NCBI RefSeq assembly: GCF_017368455.1
Contig: NZ_JAFNJU010000001.1
Location: 310,001-374,000, forward strand
Reading direction: 5' to 3'
From: Proteiniclasticum aestuarii
GTDB taxonomy: Bacteria > Bacillota > Clostridia > Clostridiales > Clostridiaceae
Length of the DNA stretch: 64,000 nucleotides
The translations under genes and the position numbers were made by a program. The notes under the pieces are model-generated. The model was not told the origin of the DNA. It made no database searches and worked only from the letters and a program-made list of their open reading frames with translations. Positions 8,695 through 17,107 of this stretch are shown piece after piece; position 1 is the stretch's first letter, and each line of letters opens with the position of its first letter.

Positions 8695-10878
8695 TTACAT
8701 CATACTGTTCGGATTCAGATCCATACTGACTTTGATGTCCTTATACACGGGCTTCATCTCCTGCTGAATGAGGTTTCTGATTTCCAGTGCCGCTTCATCA
8801 TGGATCTCTCCTTTAATCAGTACCTGCCACCTGTAATTGTTTTTGATCTTTGAAATGATACATGGGCTGGGTCCTAGTAAAATCATATTATCATATTTTG
8901 TCAAATGTTTTCTTAAAACTCCACCAATAGATTGTATATTTTTGATTAATAGGTCTTCCTTCTCCGAAGTGAATACCAGATAGAAAAGTCTGGAGAATGG
9001 CGGATTGTTCAGCGCTTGCCGCATTTCCACTTCTCTTCTGTAGAACCCCTTGTAATCATGGGACTGTGCGGAAGTGATGGCGAAATTGTCGGGACTGTAG
9101 CTTTGTATGATCACTTCACCTGGTTTATCCCCTCTTCCCGCACGCCCTGCAACCTGAGTAATCAGCTGAAATGTCTTTTCAGATGCCCTGTAATCCGGCA
9201 TGTTCAGTGACAGATCCGCAGCCAGAACGCCCACCAGTGTCACGTCTTTGAAATCCAGACCTTTACTGATCATCTGCGTACCGATGAGGATATCACATTC
9301 GTTGTTCTTGAAATCATTGTACATGAGTTCATAGGAATTCTTCTGCCTGGTGGTATCTCTGTCCATTCTCATGACACGGGCATCCGGGAAAAACTTTCTT
9401 ACAGACTCTTCCACTTTTTCCGTGCCCGTTCCAAACTGCTTGATGTATTTCGACTGACATGCCGGGCAGGTTTTGGGCAGATATTTTCTGGCTCCGCACT
9501 GATGACACATGAGAGAATTGTCTCTGTGGTGGGTCATGCTGATATCGCAGTTCTCGCACTTAAACACATAGCCGCAGGATCTGCAGGAAACAAAGGTGGA
9601 AAATCCTCTGCGGTTGAGAAACAGGATGATCTGCTCTTTCCGCTCCAGCCTTTCTTTCATTTTTTCCAGAAGTGTTCTGGAGAAAATGGACCGGTTGCCG
9701 CTCATGAGTTCATCCCGCATATCCACAATTTCCATGGAGGGAAGCACACTCCTTGTAGCTCTGTTCTGCAGAGTAATCAGTTCAATTTCCTTTTTCTCCG
9801 CGCGGTGGAAAGATTCCACCGATGGTGTGGCGGATGCCAGAACCAGCTGACCATCCTGTTTTTCCATCATAAGCTCCGCCACTTCCCTGGCGTTGTATTT
9901 GGGATTCATTTCTGATTTATAGGTACTCTCATGCTCTTCGTCAATGACCACAAGCCTGAGGTTCTGAAACGGCAGAAACAGAGCCGAACGTGCGCCGATG
10001 GCGATCTTCACTTTTCCGCTTTTCACTCTGTGCCATTCATCATATCGTTCTCCATCACTTAATCTGGAGTGAAATATGGTGATGTCTTTCCCGAATCTTC
10101 CCTTGAACCGTTCAATCATCTGAGGTGTCAGACTGATTTCCGGTAGAAGTACAATGCTGTCATAGCCCTTCTCTATGTTCTGACGGATCAGTTCCAGAAA
10201 AACTTCCGTCTTACCCGAACCTGTAATTCCATGAAGAAGATAGGTTCCAGGAGCACTTTTTATCTTTTCCACAGCGTGAAGCTGCTCTTCGTTGAGATTT
10301 CTGGCCTTATACTCTTCATATTCTTCTATGTTGTATCGATACTCATTTTCACTCATTACCGACAGGAATCCATGCTTCAGAAGTGTGTTCACGGAGCTTA
10401 CGGAAAATCCTGCCTTGGACAGGTCCGCTTTGATGAGTTTTCCCTGATTTGCTTTCACATAGCTAAGTATGGATCTATATTGATCTTTATCGTATCTTCC
10501 TTCAGCCTCTTTCACAAAGTATAACTTTTCACTGGTCTTGTATTTCATCCCGCTGAGAATGCCTCTTGGAATCAGAAGCTTGATCACATCCAGATAGGAT
10601 GCCAGATACTTTTCTCTCAGGACCTCTATGAAAGCCACCTGCTCTTCGTCAAAATAGGTTTCGGGATATACGCTTTGAATCTCTTTCAGTCTGGAGACTC
10701 CTTCAGGCGCTTCATCCGTGACCCTCATGACAAATCCGTCTATTCTCTTATTGCCCTGACCAAAGGAAACCTTGACTCTCTGACCTACAGAAACCGTTAG
10801 GTTCTGAGGTATTCCATAAGTAAAGATCCGATCCATGGACAGCGCCTCGTTGTTCACCACTATACCAGCATAAGACAT
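8695..10878 (-). CDS. priA: Primosomal replication restart helicase PriA
   Basis: 3'-5' DNA helicase that reloads the replisome at collapsed forks. Of 727 residues, the N-terminal 3'BD domain covers about 1-110. Walker A GSGKT is at 220-224 and DEEH at 313-316. A paired zinc site inserted in the helicase core uses Cys432, 435, 441, 444, 458, 461, 471 and 474. Conserved helicase motifs follow, including VTLVGVLAADLSL and QVAGRAGRGD. GGTGGTGAG precedes the ATG. It is the first gene of its unit, with a clear extended -10 upstream. In related genomes coaBC normally lies directly upstream; here about 8.5 kb intervenes. Confidence 0.97.
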   Translation of the reverse strand: MSYAGIVVNNEALSMDRIFTYGIPQNLTVSVGQRVKVSFGQGNKRIDGFVMRVTDEAPEGVSRLKEIQSVYPETYFDEEQVAFIEVLREKYLASYLDVIKLLIPRGILSGMKYKTSEKLYFVKEAEGRYDKDQYRSILSYVKANQGKLIKADLSKAGFSVSSVNTLLKHGFLSVMSENEYRYNIEEYEEYKARNLNEEQLHAVEKIKSAPGTYLLHGITGSGKTEVFLELIRQNIEKGYDSIVLLPEISLTPQMIERFKGRFGKDITIFHSRLSDGERYDEWHRVKSGKVKIAIGARSALFLPFQNLRLVVIDEEHESTYKSEMNPKYNAREVAELMMEKQDGQLVLASATPSVESFHRAEKKEIELITLQNRATRSVLPSMEIVDMRDELMSGNRSIFSRTLLEKMKERLERKEQIILFLNRRGFSTFVSCRSCGYVFKCENCDISMTHHRDNSLMCHQCGARKYLPKTCPACQSKYIKQFGTGTEKVEESVRKFFPDARVMRMDRDTTRQKNSYELMYNDFKNNECDILIGTQMISKGLDFKDVTLVGVLAADLSLNMPDYRASEKTFQLITQVAGRAGRGDKPGEVIIQSYSPDNFAITSAQSHDYKGFYRREVEMRQALNNPPFSRLFYLVFTSEKEDLLIKNIQSIGGVLRKHLTKYDNMILLGPSPCIISKIKNNYRWQVLIKGEIHDEAALEIRNLIQQEMKPVYKDIKVSMDLNPNSMM

Positions 10879-10904
10879 CTTCTCACCACCTTCATAACCT
10901 ATTA

Positions 10905-10913
10905 ATTATAGCA
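10905..10913 (-). promoter_or_regulatory. Extended -10 promoter element for priA operon
   Basis: On the minus strand TGCTATAAT lies about 27 bp before the priA start. It has the TGn extension and a perfect -10; the -35 is weak. It supports transcription of priA-rsmB independent of coaBC. Confidence 0.6.
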
Positions 10914-11069
10914 TCAATTTCCCCCTGCTTCCATTCTCACCTGTTTCAGGTATCCTTCTTTCCTGTCACCGCTCTTCCTTATCCGGCGCTGTAAGGATTC
11001 TGTCACACTAGAAGATGGATTTCATGATATAAATAATTAAAACCCACAACGCATTCTGGAGGATTTACC

Positions 11070-11723
11070 ATGTTAAAATCATCAAATTCGAAAAAATACA
11101 TCATTTTGGGTCTGCTTATCGTCATTGCATCCATTATCTCCCTGTATCAGATCTTTCTGAAGGATGAATCCCTCTTGGTATTTGAAGGAACCATCATAAG
11201 TATGGATACGAGCGGAGAGACCGCTACCCTTCTTGTTGACGGCAGAAGACTGAACCAGCCCGAAAATGGAGGCGCAGACACCATCATCAGCTATCTCATC
11301 GATGCAGACACAAGAGTCATCGCCGATAATGCCGAAAGTAATCTGGATACGCTGGCAGTGGGAAACCTCGTGAAGATCGAAGGACCTGATGTCCTTCGCA
11401 CAAGTTATCCAGCCCAGGCGGATGCAGACAGAGTGATTCTCCTTCGTGAAGTTTCAACGGATATTCTTATAGAAGGTGAGCTGATGGAGATATCGGAAAG
11501 CGCTTCAGACGGTTTCACCATCCTTGTCAGGGGATCCGTCACCGGATATGGAGATTCCAGCGAAGTCTATGTCCGCGTTCCGGAGAATGCCTATCAGTCC
11601 CATGGACCTGATCAGCTGTTTTCTGAAGGAAGCAGCGTACGCATACTCATCGATGGACCGCTGGCAGAAAGCTACCCCATGCAGGGGACCGCTTCCTCGA
11701 TCATCCAGATAGAAGAGAACTGA
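11070..11723 (+). CDS. Hypothetical membrane-anchored extracytoplasmic protein
   Basis: I do not recognise a family. The 217-residue protein has a short basic N-terminus, one hydrophobic helix (about 10-29) with no lipobox, then a soluble acidic domain rich in beta-type residues. Two similar stretches may be repeated OB-like units: FEGTIISMDTSGETATLLVDG and later IEGELMEISESASDGFTILVRG, each followed by a VG/SVRI-type strand. That is a pattern-based guess. It is a single-gene unit: GGAGGATTTACC precedes the ATG and a strong terminator follows. It is on the plus strand, against the local direction, at the edge of the accessory block. Confidence 0.8.
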   Translation: MLKSSNSKKYIILGLLIVIASIISLYQIFLKDESLLVFEGTIISMDTSGETATLLVDGRRLNQPENGGADTIISYLIDADTRVIADNAESNLDTLAVGNLVKIEGPDVLRTSYPAQADADRVILLREVSTDILIEGELMEISESASDGFTILVRGSVTGYGDSSEVYVRVPENAYQSHGPDQLFSEGSSVRILIDGPLAESYPMQGTASSIIQIEEN

Positions 11724-11766
11724 AAAAAAAGAGATCTGATGAATCATAACATCGGATCTCTTTTTC
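11723..11766 (+). terminator. Terminator after the hypothetical gene, probably bidirectional
   Basis: GAGATCTGATG (11731-11741) pairs with CATCGGATCTC (11750-11760) with one mismatch, followed by TTTTTC. An A-run on the other side lets it serve the minus-strand CHAD gene too. Confidence 0.88.
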
Positions 11767-11796
11767 ATTTACCTGCCCCGGTTCTACCTAGAATTT

Positions 11797-12654
11797 TCAT
11801 CCCTCGATGACTTTCTTCAGTTTGTGTGTGGACTCTTCCCTTTCCTTCATGATGAAATGCTGAAATCGGATTCGAAGGTTGTCTTCCTCTTCGGAAGTCT
11901 CAAAGGAAGACAAGATCTTATGGTGCACATCCGCATCATGGATCTTACCCGCCACATCCTGTATTTTCTTCAGGTGCTCCACTCTTTTCACTGCAAGATC
12001 CCCCAACGTGTCCACCTTGCTTTTCAGTGTGTAGATGATGTTTTTCGCAAGGACTCTCAGATCATGCACCTCTTTCACCGATTCAAAGTCAAGATTCGTT
12101 TCCATCTCGAAGTACCGCTCCATAAGATCCTGATATCTGTCCACAACGAATGTTTCATTCTGTATGTTTAGCTCACAGGCGGATGCTTTAAAGATCCTCT
12201 TCCCATAGCCAAGTAGCATCTTCAGCGTGTCCTCGTAGAGAATTCTGAACTCTATGGGGTCCATCTTCTCATTCTTCTCTTTAAGAAATCTGCACTTATC
12301 CAGTTCTCTCTCATTCATTTCTGTAAATAGCTTCTTTTCTACTGACGAAAGCTGTCTGCTGAAATCCTCTGCGCTTTTGAGATACATATGCCTCGTTCGC
12401 AAGGAACCGAAATTCCTGAGAAGCATCTTGAGACTGCTGAGCAGAGCCTTTCTCTTCTTCCTCCTCAGCAGAGGCTTATAAAAGAACAGCAGAGAAATCA
12501 GTTTTCTCATATGGATGCGAAGTTCGTGGATGATTTCTTCCAGTTCCTCCTCATCGGGATTGGCTCGTAGTTTGACAAGCAGCTGATCTTCTGCAAGAAA
12601 AATCACCTTGGCTTCTTTCTGAAACTGGTCTATGATCGTATTTTTCATTTTCAT
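11797..12654 (-). CDS. Stand-alone CHAD-domain protein
   Basis: CHAD (conserved histidine alpha-helical domain) proteins bind inorganic polyphosphate through His and basic residues. About 285 residues, all helical and very basic/acidic. The two CHAD halves show as HELRIHMRKL near 46-55 and EVHDLRVLAKNIIYTL near 199-212, followed by KIQDVAGKIHDADV (about 233-246), which matches the conserved LQxxLGxxHD-type segment. The Asp-rich RDxD-like part of the first half is altered (SLRTRHMYL). There is no fused CYTH triphosphatase domain and no ppk or ppx nearby. Start is uncertain: several ATG codons lie at 12645-12657 with a weak GGGTG upstream. Confidence 0.85.
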   Translation of the reverse strand: MKMKNTIIDQFQKEAKVIFLAEDQLLVKLRANPDEEELEEIIHELRIHMRKLISLLFFYKPLLRRKKRKALLSSLKMLLRNFGSLRTRHMYLKSAEDFSRQLSSVEKKLFTEMNERELDKCRFLKEKNEKMDPIEFRILYEDTLKMLLGYGKRIFKASACELNIQNETFVVDRYQDLMERYFEMETNLDFESVKEVHDLRVLAKNIIYTLKSKVDTLGDLAVKRVEHLKKIQDVAGKIHDADVHHKILSSFETSEEEDNLRIRFQHFIMKEREESTHKLKKVIEG

Positions 12655-12663
12655 CATTTTCAC

Positions 12664-12905
12664 CCGACTTCACATCACTTTTTTCAGTATGCAGAAACTT
12701 TTTCTGACATTTTTCACAGATTCTGGTACTTTCATCATAGTTTTTATTATTATGGATATCAAGAATTTTCCCTATTGTTATTCAATTATTTATAGTTATG
12801 ACGGTTTTGTAAACGATGTTCATTGATAAATGGTAATATATCACCCCTATTGCCACTATGGTAAACATTTACCATCATATCGGTTTTAAAATAATCGATG
12901 TAAAA
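12664..12905. other. AT-rich intergenic stretch
   Basis: Between the CHAD gene and the importer promoter. It is AT-rich with no convincing reading frame, hairpin with a U-run, or repeat. It may hold the CHAD promoter, but no clear -35/-10 pair stands out. Confidence 0.5.
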
Positions 12906-12911
12906 ATATTA

Positions 12912-12940
12912 TTGACTTATTCTTATTAGAATGATAATAT
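12912..12940 (+). promoter_or_regulatory. Promoter for the T-box leader and BCAA importer
   Basis: TTGACT at 12912-12917, a 17-bp spacer, then TAATAT at 12935-12940; an overlapping GATAAT gives a 15-bp spacer. Transcription would start just upstream of the T-box stem I. Confidence 0.7.
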
Positions 12941-12977
12941 CACTTCAAGATAAAAATTAATAAATAAATTACAGAAA

Positions 12978-13230
12978 TGTTGACGAAGAAAAAACTGCTT
13001 TAGTGGATCCACAGAGAATCGGACAAGCTGAGAACCGATGTGAAACTTGCAGACAATACATCACTTCCGAGTTTCATGACTGAACTTACAGTAAGTCATG
13101 ACGCTGACCAGCGTTATAGGGTTAGGGTTTGATCGAACCTGAAGAGATGATGTCAGTGATGGCATCATGAAATAAAGTGGTACCGTGCTTTTGCACCTTT
13201 ATTATGTTCTACATAATAAAGGTTTTTTTT
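12978..13230 (+). promoter_or_regulatory. T-box riboswitch, probably tRNA-Ile responsive
   Basis: tRNA-sensing leader that reads through when the tRNA is uncharged. Visible parts: GACGAAG at the stem I base; CTGC/GCAG pairing above the specifier loop; AGAGAA and an ATCGG/CCGAT apical hairpin; the conserved GTGAAAC; the specifier region; CCGAGT; and the T-box sequence AAAGTGGTACCGTGC at 13174-13188, which can pair as an antiterminator. The competing terminator is a perfect 12-bp stem (13196-13222) followed by eight T. If GAAG pairs with CTTC at 13064-13067, the triplet just before the conserved purine is ATC (13060-13062), an Ile codon. TAC three bases upstream is the alternative reading. An Ile signal fits the downstream branched-chain amino acid importer. 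Confidence 0.9.
13196..13230 (+). terminator. T-box regulated terminator
   Basis: Twelve perfect base pairs around a TCT loop, then TTTTTTTT. The left arm overlaps the end of the antiterminator region, so the two folds exclude each other. Confidence 0.92.
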
Positions 13231-13268
13231 ATACAAAAGAAATTATCAAAATGATGGAGGGAACACAA

Positions 13269-14432
13269 ATGAAAAAAGGAATGAAATTATTCACAGCAGG
13301 ACTCTTGTCTTCACTTATGCTTGCCGGATGCGGCGCCAAGGAATCTGTAGGCGATGGCGATACTGTAAAACTGGGCCTCAATTATGAATTGTCCGGAAAT
13401 GTATCCACCTACGGAACCAGCCTCGTCAACGGAATCGAATTCGCAGTGAAGGAGATCAATGAAAAAGGAGGCGTACTTGGAAAGCAGATTGAACTGGTGA
13501 AAGTGGACAACAAATCATCAGGAGAAGAAGCAGCCAACGTCTCATCCAGACTTGCAACGAGAGATAAGGTTGTAGCCATTCTCGGACCTGCCACTTCAGG
13601 TAATACAAAGTCCGCACTTCCACCTGCGGAAGAAAACAAGGTGCCGCTGATTTCAGCCTCCGCCACTGCCGATGATGTCACCTTAGATGCCAACGGCAAT
13701 GTTAGGCAGTATGTCTTCAAGACCTGCTTCAGCGATTCGTTTCAGGGTGTCACCATGGCAAACTTTGCTGCAAAGGAACTGGGTCTTCTGAAGACCGCCA
13801 TCCTGAGAGACAACACTTCGGATTACAGCCAGGGACTCACCGATGCCTATAAGGGCACTTACGGTTCACTTGGCGGAGAAATTGTGGCAGAGGAAGCCTA
13901 TCAGGCAAAAGATACAGACTTCAAAACACTTCTGACCAACATCAAAGCATCCGAACCAGACGTACTGTTTGTACCAGGATACTATGAGGAAGTCGGTCTC
14001 ATCATCAAGCAGGCCAGAGAGCTCGGCATGGATATGCCCGTTCTTGGTGCAGATGGTTTCGATTCTCCGAAGCTTCTGGAAATCGCAGGTGCGGATAATC
14101 TGAACGGAACCTACTACTCCAATCACTATTCCTCCGGTGATACATCTGAAGACGTTGTGGCATTCAAGACTTCCTTCAACAAGGAATTCGGTGCAGACCC
14201 AGACGCTTTCAACGCCTTAGGCTATGATATGGCCTATATGGTGGCAGATGCGCTGGAAAGAGCTGGAGAAGTGGACCGCGAAAAACTGAAAGAAGCTCTG
14301 GAAGCCACCGAAAACTTTGAAGGAATCACAGGAACACTGTCCATCGATGATTTCCACAATCCTGTCAAGGCAGTGACCATTCTTGAGGTGAAAGACGGTG
14401 TCCCAACCTACCTCATGAAGCAGCAACCATAA
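13269..14432 (+). CDS. livJ: Branched-chain amino acid ABC transporter, substrate-binding lipoprotein
   Basis: Lipid-anchored receptor (Peripla_BP_6 type) delivering Leu, Ile or Val, or a related amino acid, to the LivHM permease. The 387-residue protein has a lysine-rich signal peptide and lipobox LAGC near residues 18-21. The mature part includes NYELSGNVSTYG, GVLGKQIELV, GPATSG and DGFDSPKLL, the normal layout of the family. The start is the ATG at 13269, with GGAGGG 8 bp upstream; a longer open frame begins inside the T-box terminator and is not credible. It is the first gene of the importer operon. Exact substrate cannot be read from sequence. Confidence 0.95.
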   Translation: MKKGMKLFTAGLLSSLMLAGCGAKESVGDGDTVKLGLNYELSGNVSTYGTSLVNGIEFAVKEINEKGGVLGKQIELVKVDNKSSGEEAANVSSRLATRDKVVAILGPATSGNTKSALPPAEENKVPLISASATADDVTLDANGNVRQYVFKTCFSDSFQGVTMANFAAKELGLLKTAILRDNTSDYSQGLTDAYKGTYGSLGGEIVAEEAYQAKDTDFKTLLTNIKASEPDVLFVPGYYEEVGLIIKQARELGMDMPVLGADGFDSPKLLEIAGADNLNGTYYSNHYSSGDTSEDVVAFKTSFNKEFGADPDAFNALGYDMAYMVADALERAGEVDREKLKEALEATENFEGITGTLSIDDFHNPVKAVTILEVKDGVPTYLMKQQP

Positions 14433-14450
14433 AACAGACCACAAGGATAG

Positions 14451-14473
14451 GGCTGCCTGGTATTTAGGCAGCC
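14451..14473 (+). other. Intercistronic hairpin between livJ and livH
   Basis: GGCTGCC and GGCAGCC form a perfect 7-bp stem with a 9-base loop and no U-run. Such hairpins after binding-protein genes usually protect the upstream mRNA and raise receptor level over permease; that role is inferred here. Confidence 0.7.
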
Positions 14474-14500
14474 TCTACTCCATTTAAAGGAGGTTTCATC

Positions 14501-15385
14501 TTGGAACAAATCATACAGCAGCTGATAAACGGAGTATCTCTCGGAAGCATCTATGCACTCATCGCCCTTGGATATACCATGGTATACGGAATCATAAACC
14601 TCATCAACTTCGCCCATGGAGATGTACTGATGATCGGCGCATACATCGGGTTTGCCCTGACGGGCATTTTCGGTTTTTCTTTCTTCCCTGCCCTGATCAC
14701 ATCCATGCTGGCTTGCGGGATTCTGGGTATGGTCATTGAAAAGGTGGCTTACAAACCCTTAAGAGGAGCATCGAGAATCTCCAATCTGATCACCGCTATC
14801 GCAGTCTCTCTGTTTCTTCAATACGGCATGATGTATTTCGTGGGGCCGGAAAGCAGAACCTACAAGGAAGTGCTTCCCTCTTCCCAGATCAGCGTCATGG
14901 GGACTGGTGCCGTCATCGATATCAAAAGCTTCTACATCATCGGCATCACGGTCATGCTCATGATCATTCTCATGTACATCACAAACAGAACCAAAATCGG
15001 CAAATCCATGAGAGCCCTTTCTCAGGATAAGGATGCAGCGGAGCTCATGGGCATCAATGTGAATAAAACCATCTCCTATACATTCTTCATCGGATCCGCA
15101 CTTGCAGGCGCTGCGGGCGTGCTGATCGGCGTCTATTACAGTACGCTGAATCCCCTGATGGGCGCAACGCCAGGGCTGAAGGCTTTCGTGTCCGCCGTAA
15201 TCGGTGGAATCGGAATCATTCCGGGGGCCGTATTCGGTGGTTTCTTTCTGGGTCTCATCGAGACGCTGGTCAGTTCCATCGGTGGTTCACTTTATAAAGA
15301 TGCAGTCGCTTTTCTCATCCTGATTCTGGTCCTGCTCATCAAGCCCACAGGGCTCATGGGCTATAAAGAACAGGAAAAGGTATAG
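14501..15385 (+). CDS. livH: Branched-chain amino acid ABC transporter permease LivH
   Basis: Inner-membrane permease of the BCAA importer. 294 residues with about eight hydrophobic helices; GLAYTMVYGI-like GYTMVYGIINLINFAHGD near the N-terminus and the EAA-like loop RALSQDKDAAELMGINVN are family signatures. The start codon is TTG at 14501, set by AAAGGAGG seven bases upstream. It follows livJ after a hairpin and precedes livM by 8 bp. Confidence 0.95.
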   Translation: MEQIIQQLINGVSLGSIYALIALGYTMVYGIINLINFAHGDVLMIGAYIGFALTGIFGFSFFPALITSMLACGILGMVIEKVAYKPLRGASRISNLITAIAVSLFLQYGMMYFVGPESRTYKEVLPSSQISVMGTGAVIDIKSFYIIGITVMLMIILMYITNRTKIGKSMRALSQDKDAAELMGINVNKTISYTFFIGSALAGAAGVLIGVYYSTLNPLMGATPGLKAFVSAVIGGIGIIPGAVFGGFFLGLIETLVSSIGGSLYKDAVAFLILILVLLIKPTGLMGYKEQEKV

Positions 15386-15393
15386 GTGGTAAG

Positions 15394-16317
15394 ATGAAAG
15401 AATTAATCAGCAGAAACAATATCATAAAGATCATGATGGTTCTTGCCGTCTATCTACTCGTGTACCTGATGATGAATGCAGGAATCATTGATTCCTATAT
15501 ATTTCTCAACATCGTCAGCATCGGAATCAATATCATCCTGGCGGTGAGCCTCAATCTCATCACCGGTTTCACCGGTCAGCTGTCTCTGGGTCATGCTGCA
15601 TTCATGTCCATCGGAGCATACGCATCCGGGATTCTCACCGCGAAGCTGGGACTCCCCTTCATTGTGGGTATACTTGGCGCAGCCCTTGCTGCAGCCCTTG
15701 CAGGTGTGCTTATTGGCGTTCCGACACTGAGACTGAAAGGCGACTATCTGGCCATTGCTACCTTGGGATTCGGAGAGATCATCCGAATCATCGGTCTCAA
15801 CTGGAAGTACATCGGAGGGGCCATGGGACTTAATGACATCCCCAGATACACCAACTGGACCTGGCTTTTCGGGATCATTGTTCTGACAGTTGTGGTGATC
15901 TCCAATTTCCTTTCCTCCTACAATGGCAGGGCTGTCATCTCCATCAAGGAAGATGAGATCGCATCCACTTCCATGGGTGTGAATACAAACTACTACAAAG
16001 TACTGGTATTCACCATCGGTGCGCTCTTTGCAGGCATCGCAGGTGCCCTCTATGCGAACTACTTCTATTTCATCAAGCCTGATTCCTTCGGATTCATGAA
16101 ATCCGTGGATATCCTTGTCATCGTCGTACTGGGCGGACTGGGAAGCATCCGAGGTTCCATCCTGAGCGCCATCGCTTTGTCACTGGTGTCTTTGTCGCTT
16201 CAGGGCATTCCCGAACTGAGGATGGTCATCTATGCGGTGATACTTTTCATCATGATGGTCTATAAGCCGCAGAGAATTCTGGAACCGATCAGAAAACTTG
16301 TAAGAAAGGAGGCATGA
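15394..16317 (+). CDS. livM: Branched-chain amino acid ABC transporter permease LivM
   Basis: Second permease subunit. 307 residues with repeated hydrophobic helices. Family signatures are NLITGFTGQLSLGHAAFMSIGAY in the first third and the cytoplasmic coupling loop AVISIKEDEIASTSMGVNTN. It ends one base before the livG start codon, with the livG ribosome site AAGGAGG inside its 3' end, indicating translational coupling. Confidence 0.95.
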   Translation: MKELISRNNIIKIMMVLAVYLLVYLMMNAGIIDSYIFLNIVSIGINIILAVSLNLITGFTGQLSLGHAAFMSIGAYASGILTAKLGLPFIVGILGAALAAALAGVLIGVPTLRLKGDYLAIATLGFGEIIRIIGLNWKYIGGAMGLNDIPRYTNWTWLFGIIVLTVVVISNFLSSYNGRAVISIKEDEIASTSMGVNTNYYKVLVFTIGALFAGIAGALYANYFYFIKPDSFGFMKSVDILVIVVLGGLGSIRGSILSAIALSLVSLSLQGIPELRMVIYAVILFIMMVYKPQRILEPIRKLVRKEA

Positions 16318-16318
16318 A

Positions 16319-17107
16319 ATGGCACTGCTTAACGTAACAAAACTCACAAAAAACTTTGGCGGCGTAAAGGCTGTCACAGATGTGGACCTGGAAGTGGAAG
16401 AAAACACCATCACCGGAATCATCGGACCCAACGGTGCAGGAAAGACCACCTTTTTCAATCTCCTTACGGGAATCTACAAACCCAGTTCGGGAGACATCAT
16501 CTATCACATCAACGGTGATGTGACCAGTCGCATGCTGAGACCACAGAAAATGACGAAGTATGGTATTGCAAGAACCTTTCAGAACATCCGTCTGTTCAAG
16601 GAAATGACCGTTACAGACAATGTTCTTCTCGGCTATCACTGCAACCTTTCCTATGGCGTTTTTCCCTCCGTGCTGAGACTTCCCTCCTATTTCAGAGAAG
16701 AAAAGAAAGCCATGGAAAAAGCCCATGAACTGCTGAAGATCTTCCACCTCTATGATAAAAGAGACGAGAAGGCGAAGAATCTCTCTTATGGAGACCAGCG
16801 TAAGGTGGAGATTGCAAGGGCTATGGCGGCAGACCCGAAGATCCTTCTTCTGGATGAACCAGCGGCGGGCATGAATCCCAATGAAACAAAGGAACTCACA
16901 AAGCTCATTAAATGGGTGCAGGAAGAATTCCAGCTTACCATCATCCTCATCGAACACGATATGTCACTGGTCATGAAATTATGCGACAAGATTTTCGTCT
17001 TTGACTACGGTCATCTCATTGCTGAAGGAGATCCGGAAAGCATACAATGCAATGAGCAAGTGCTCAAGGCTTACCTGGGAGGTGATTACGTTGCTGAAGC
17101 TAAGTAA
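16319..17107 (+). CDS. livG: Branched-chain amino acid ABC transporter ATPase LivG
   Basis: ATP-binding subunit. 262 residues with Walker A GPNGAGKTT near 39-47, Q-loop ARTFQNIRLF, signature LSYGDQRKVEIARAM, Walker B ILLLDEPAAGMNP and the switch His in IEHDMSLVM. The C-terminal extension typical of LivG (DYGHLIAEGDP onward) is present. It overlaps livF by 17 bp. Confidence 0.96.
   Translation: MALLNVTKLTKNFGGVKAVTDVDLEVEENTITGIIGPNGAGKTTFFNLLTGIYKPSSGDIIYHINGDVTSRMLRPQKMTKYGIARTFQNIRLFKEMTVTDNVLLGYHCNLSYGVFPSVLRLPSYFREEKKAMEKAHELLKIFHLYDKRDEKAKNLSYGDQRKVEIARAMAADPKILLLDEPAAGMNPNETKELTKLIKWVQEEFQLTIILIEHDMSLVMKLCDKIFVFDYGHLIAEGDPESIQCNEQVLKAYLGGDYVAEAK

Noticed and set aside
13185-13268. Open frame extending livJ 28 codons upstream
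   Set aside because: It begins inside the T-box terminator; the ATG at 13269 has a strong GGAGGG and the signal peptide follows it directly.
17001-17090. Longer livF start
   Set aside because: It lies fully inside livG, lacks a ribosome site, and the family N-terminus starts at the TTG at 17091.
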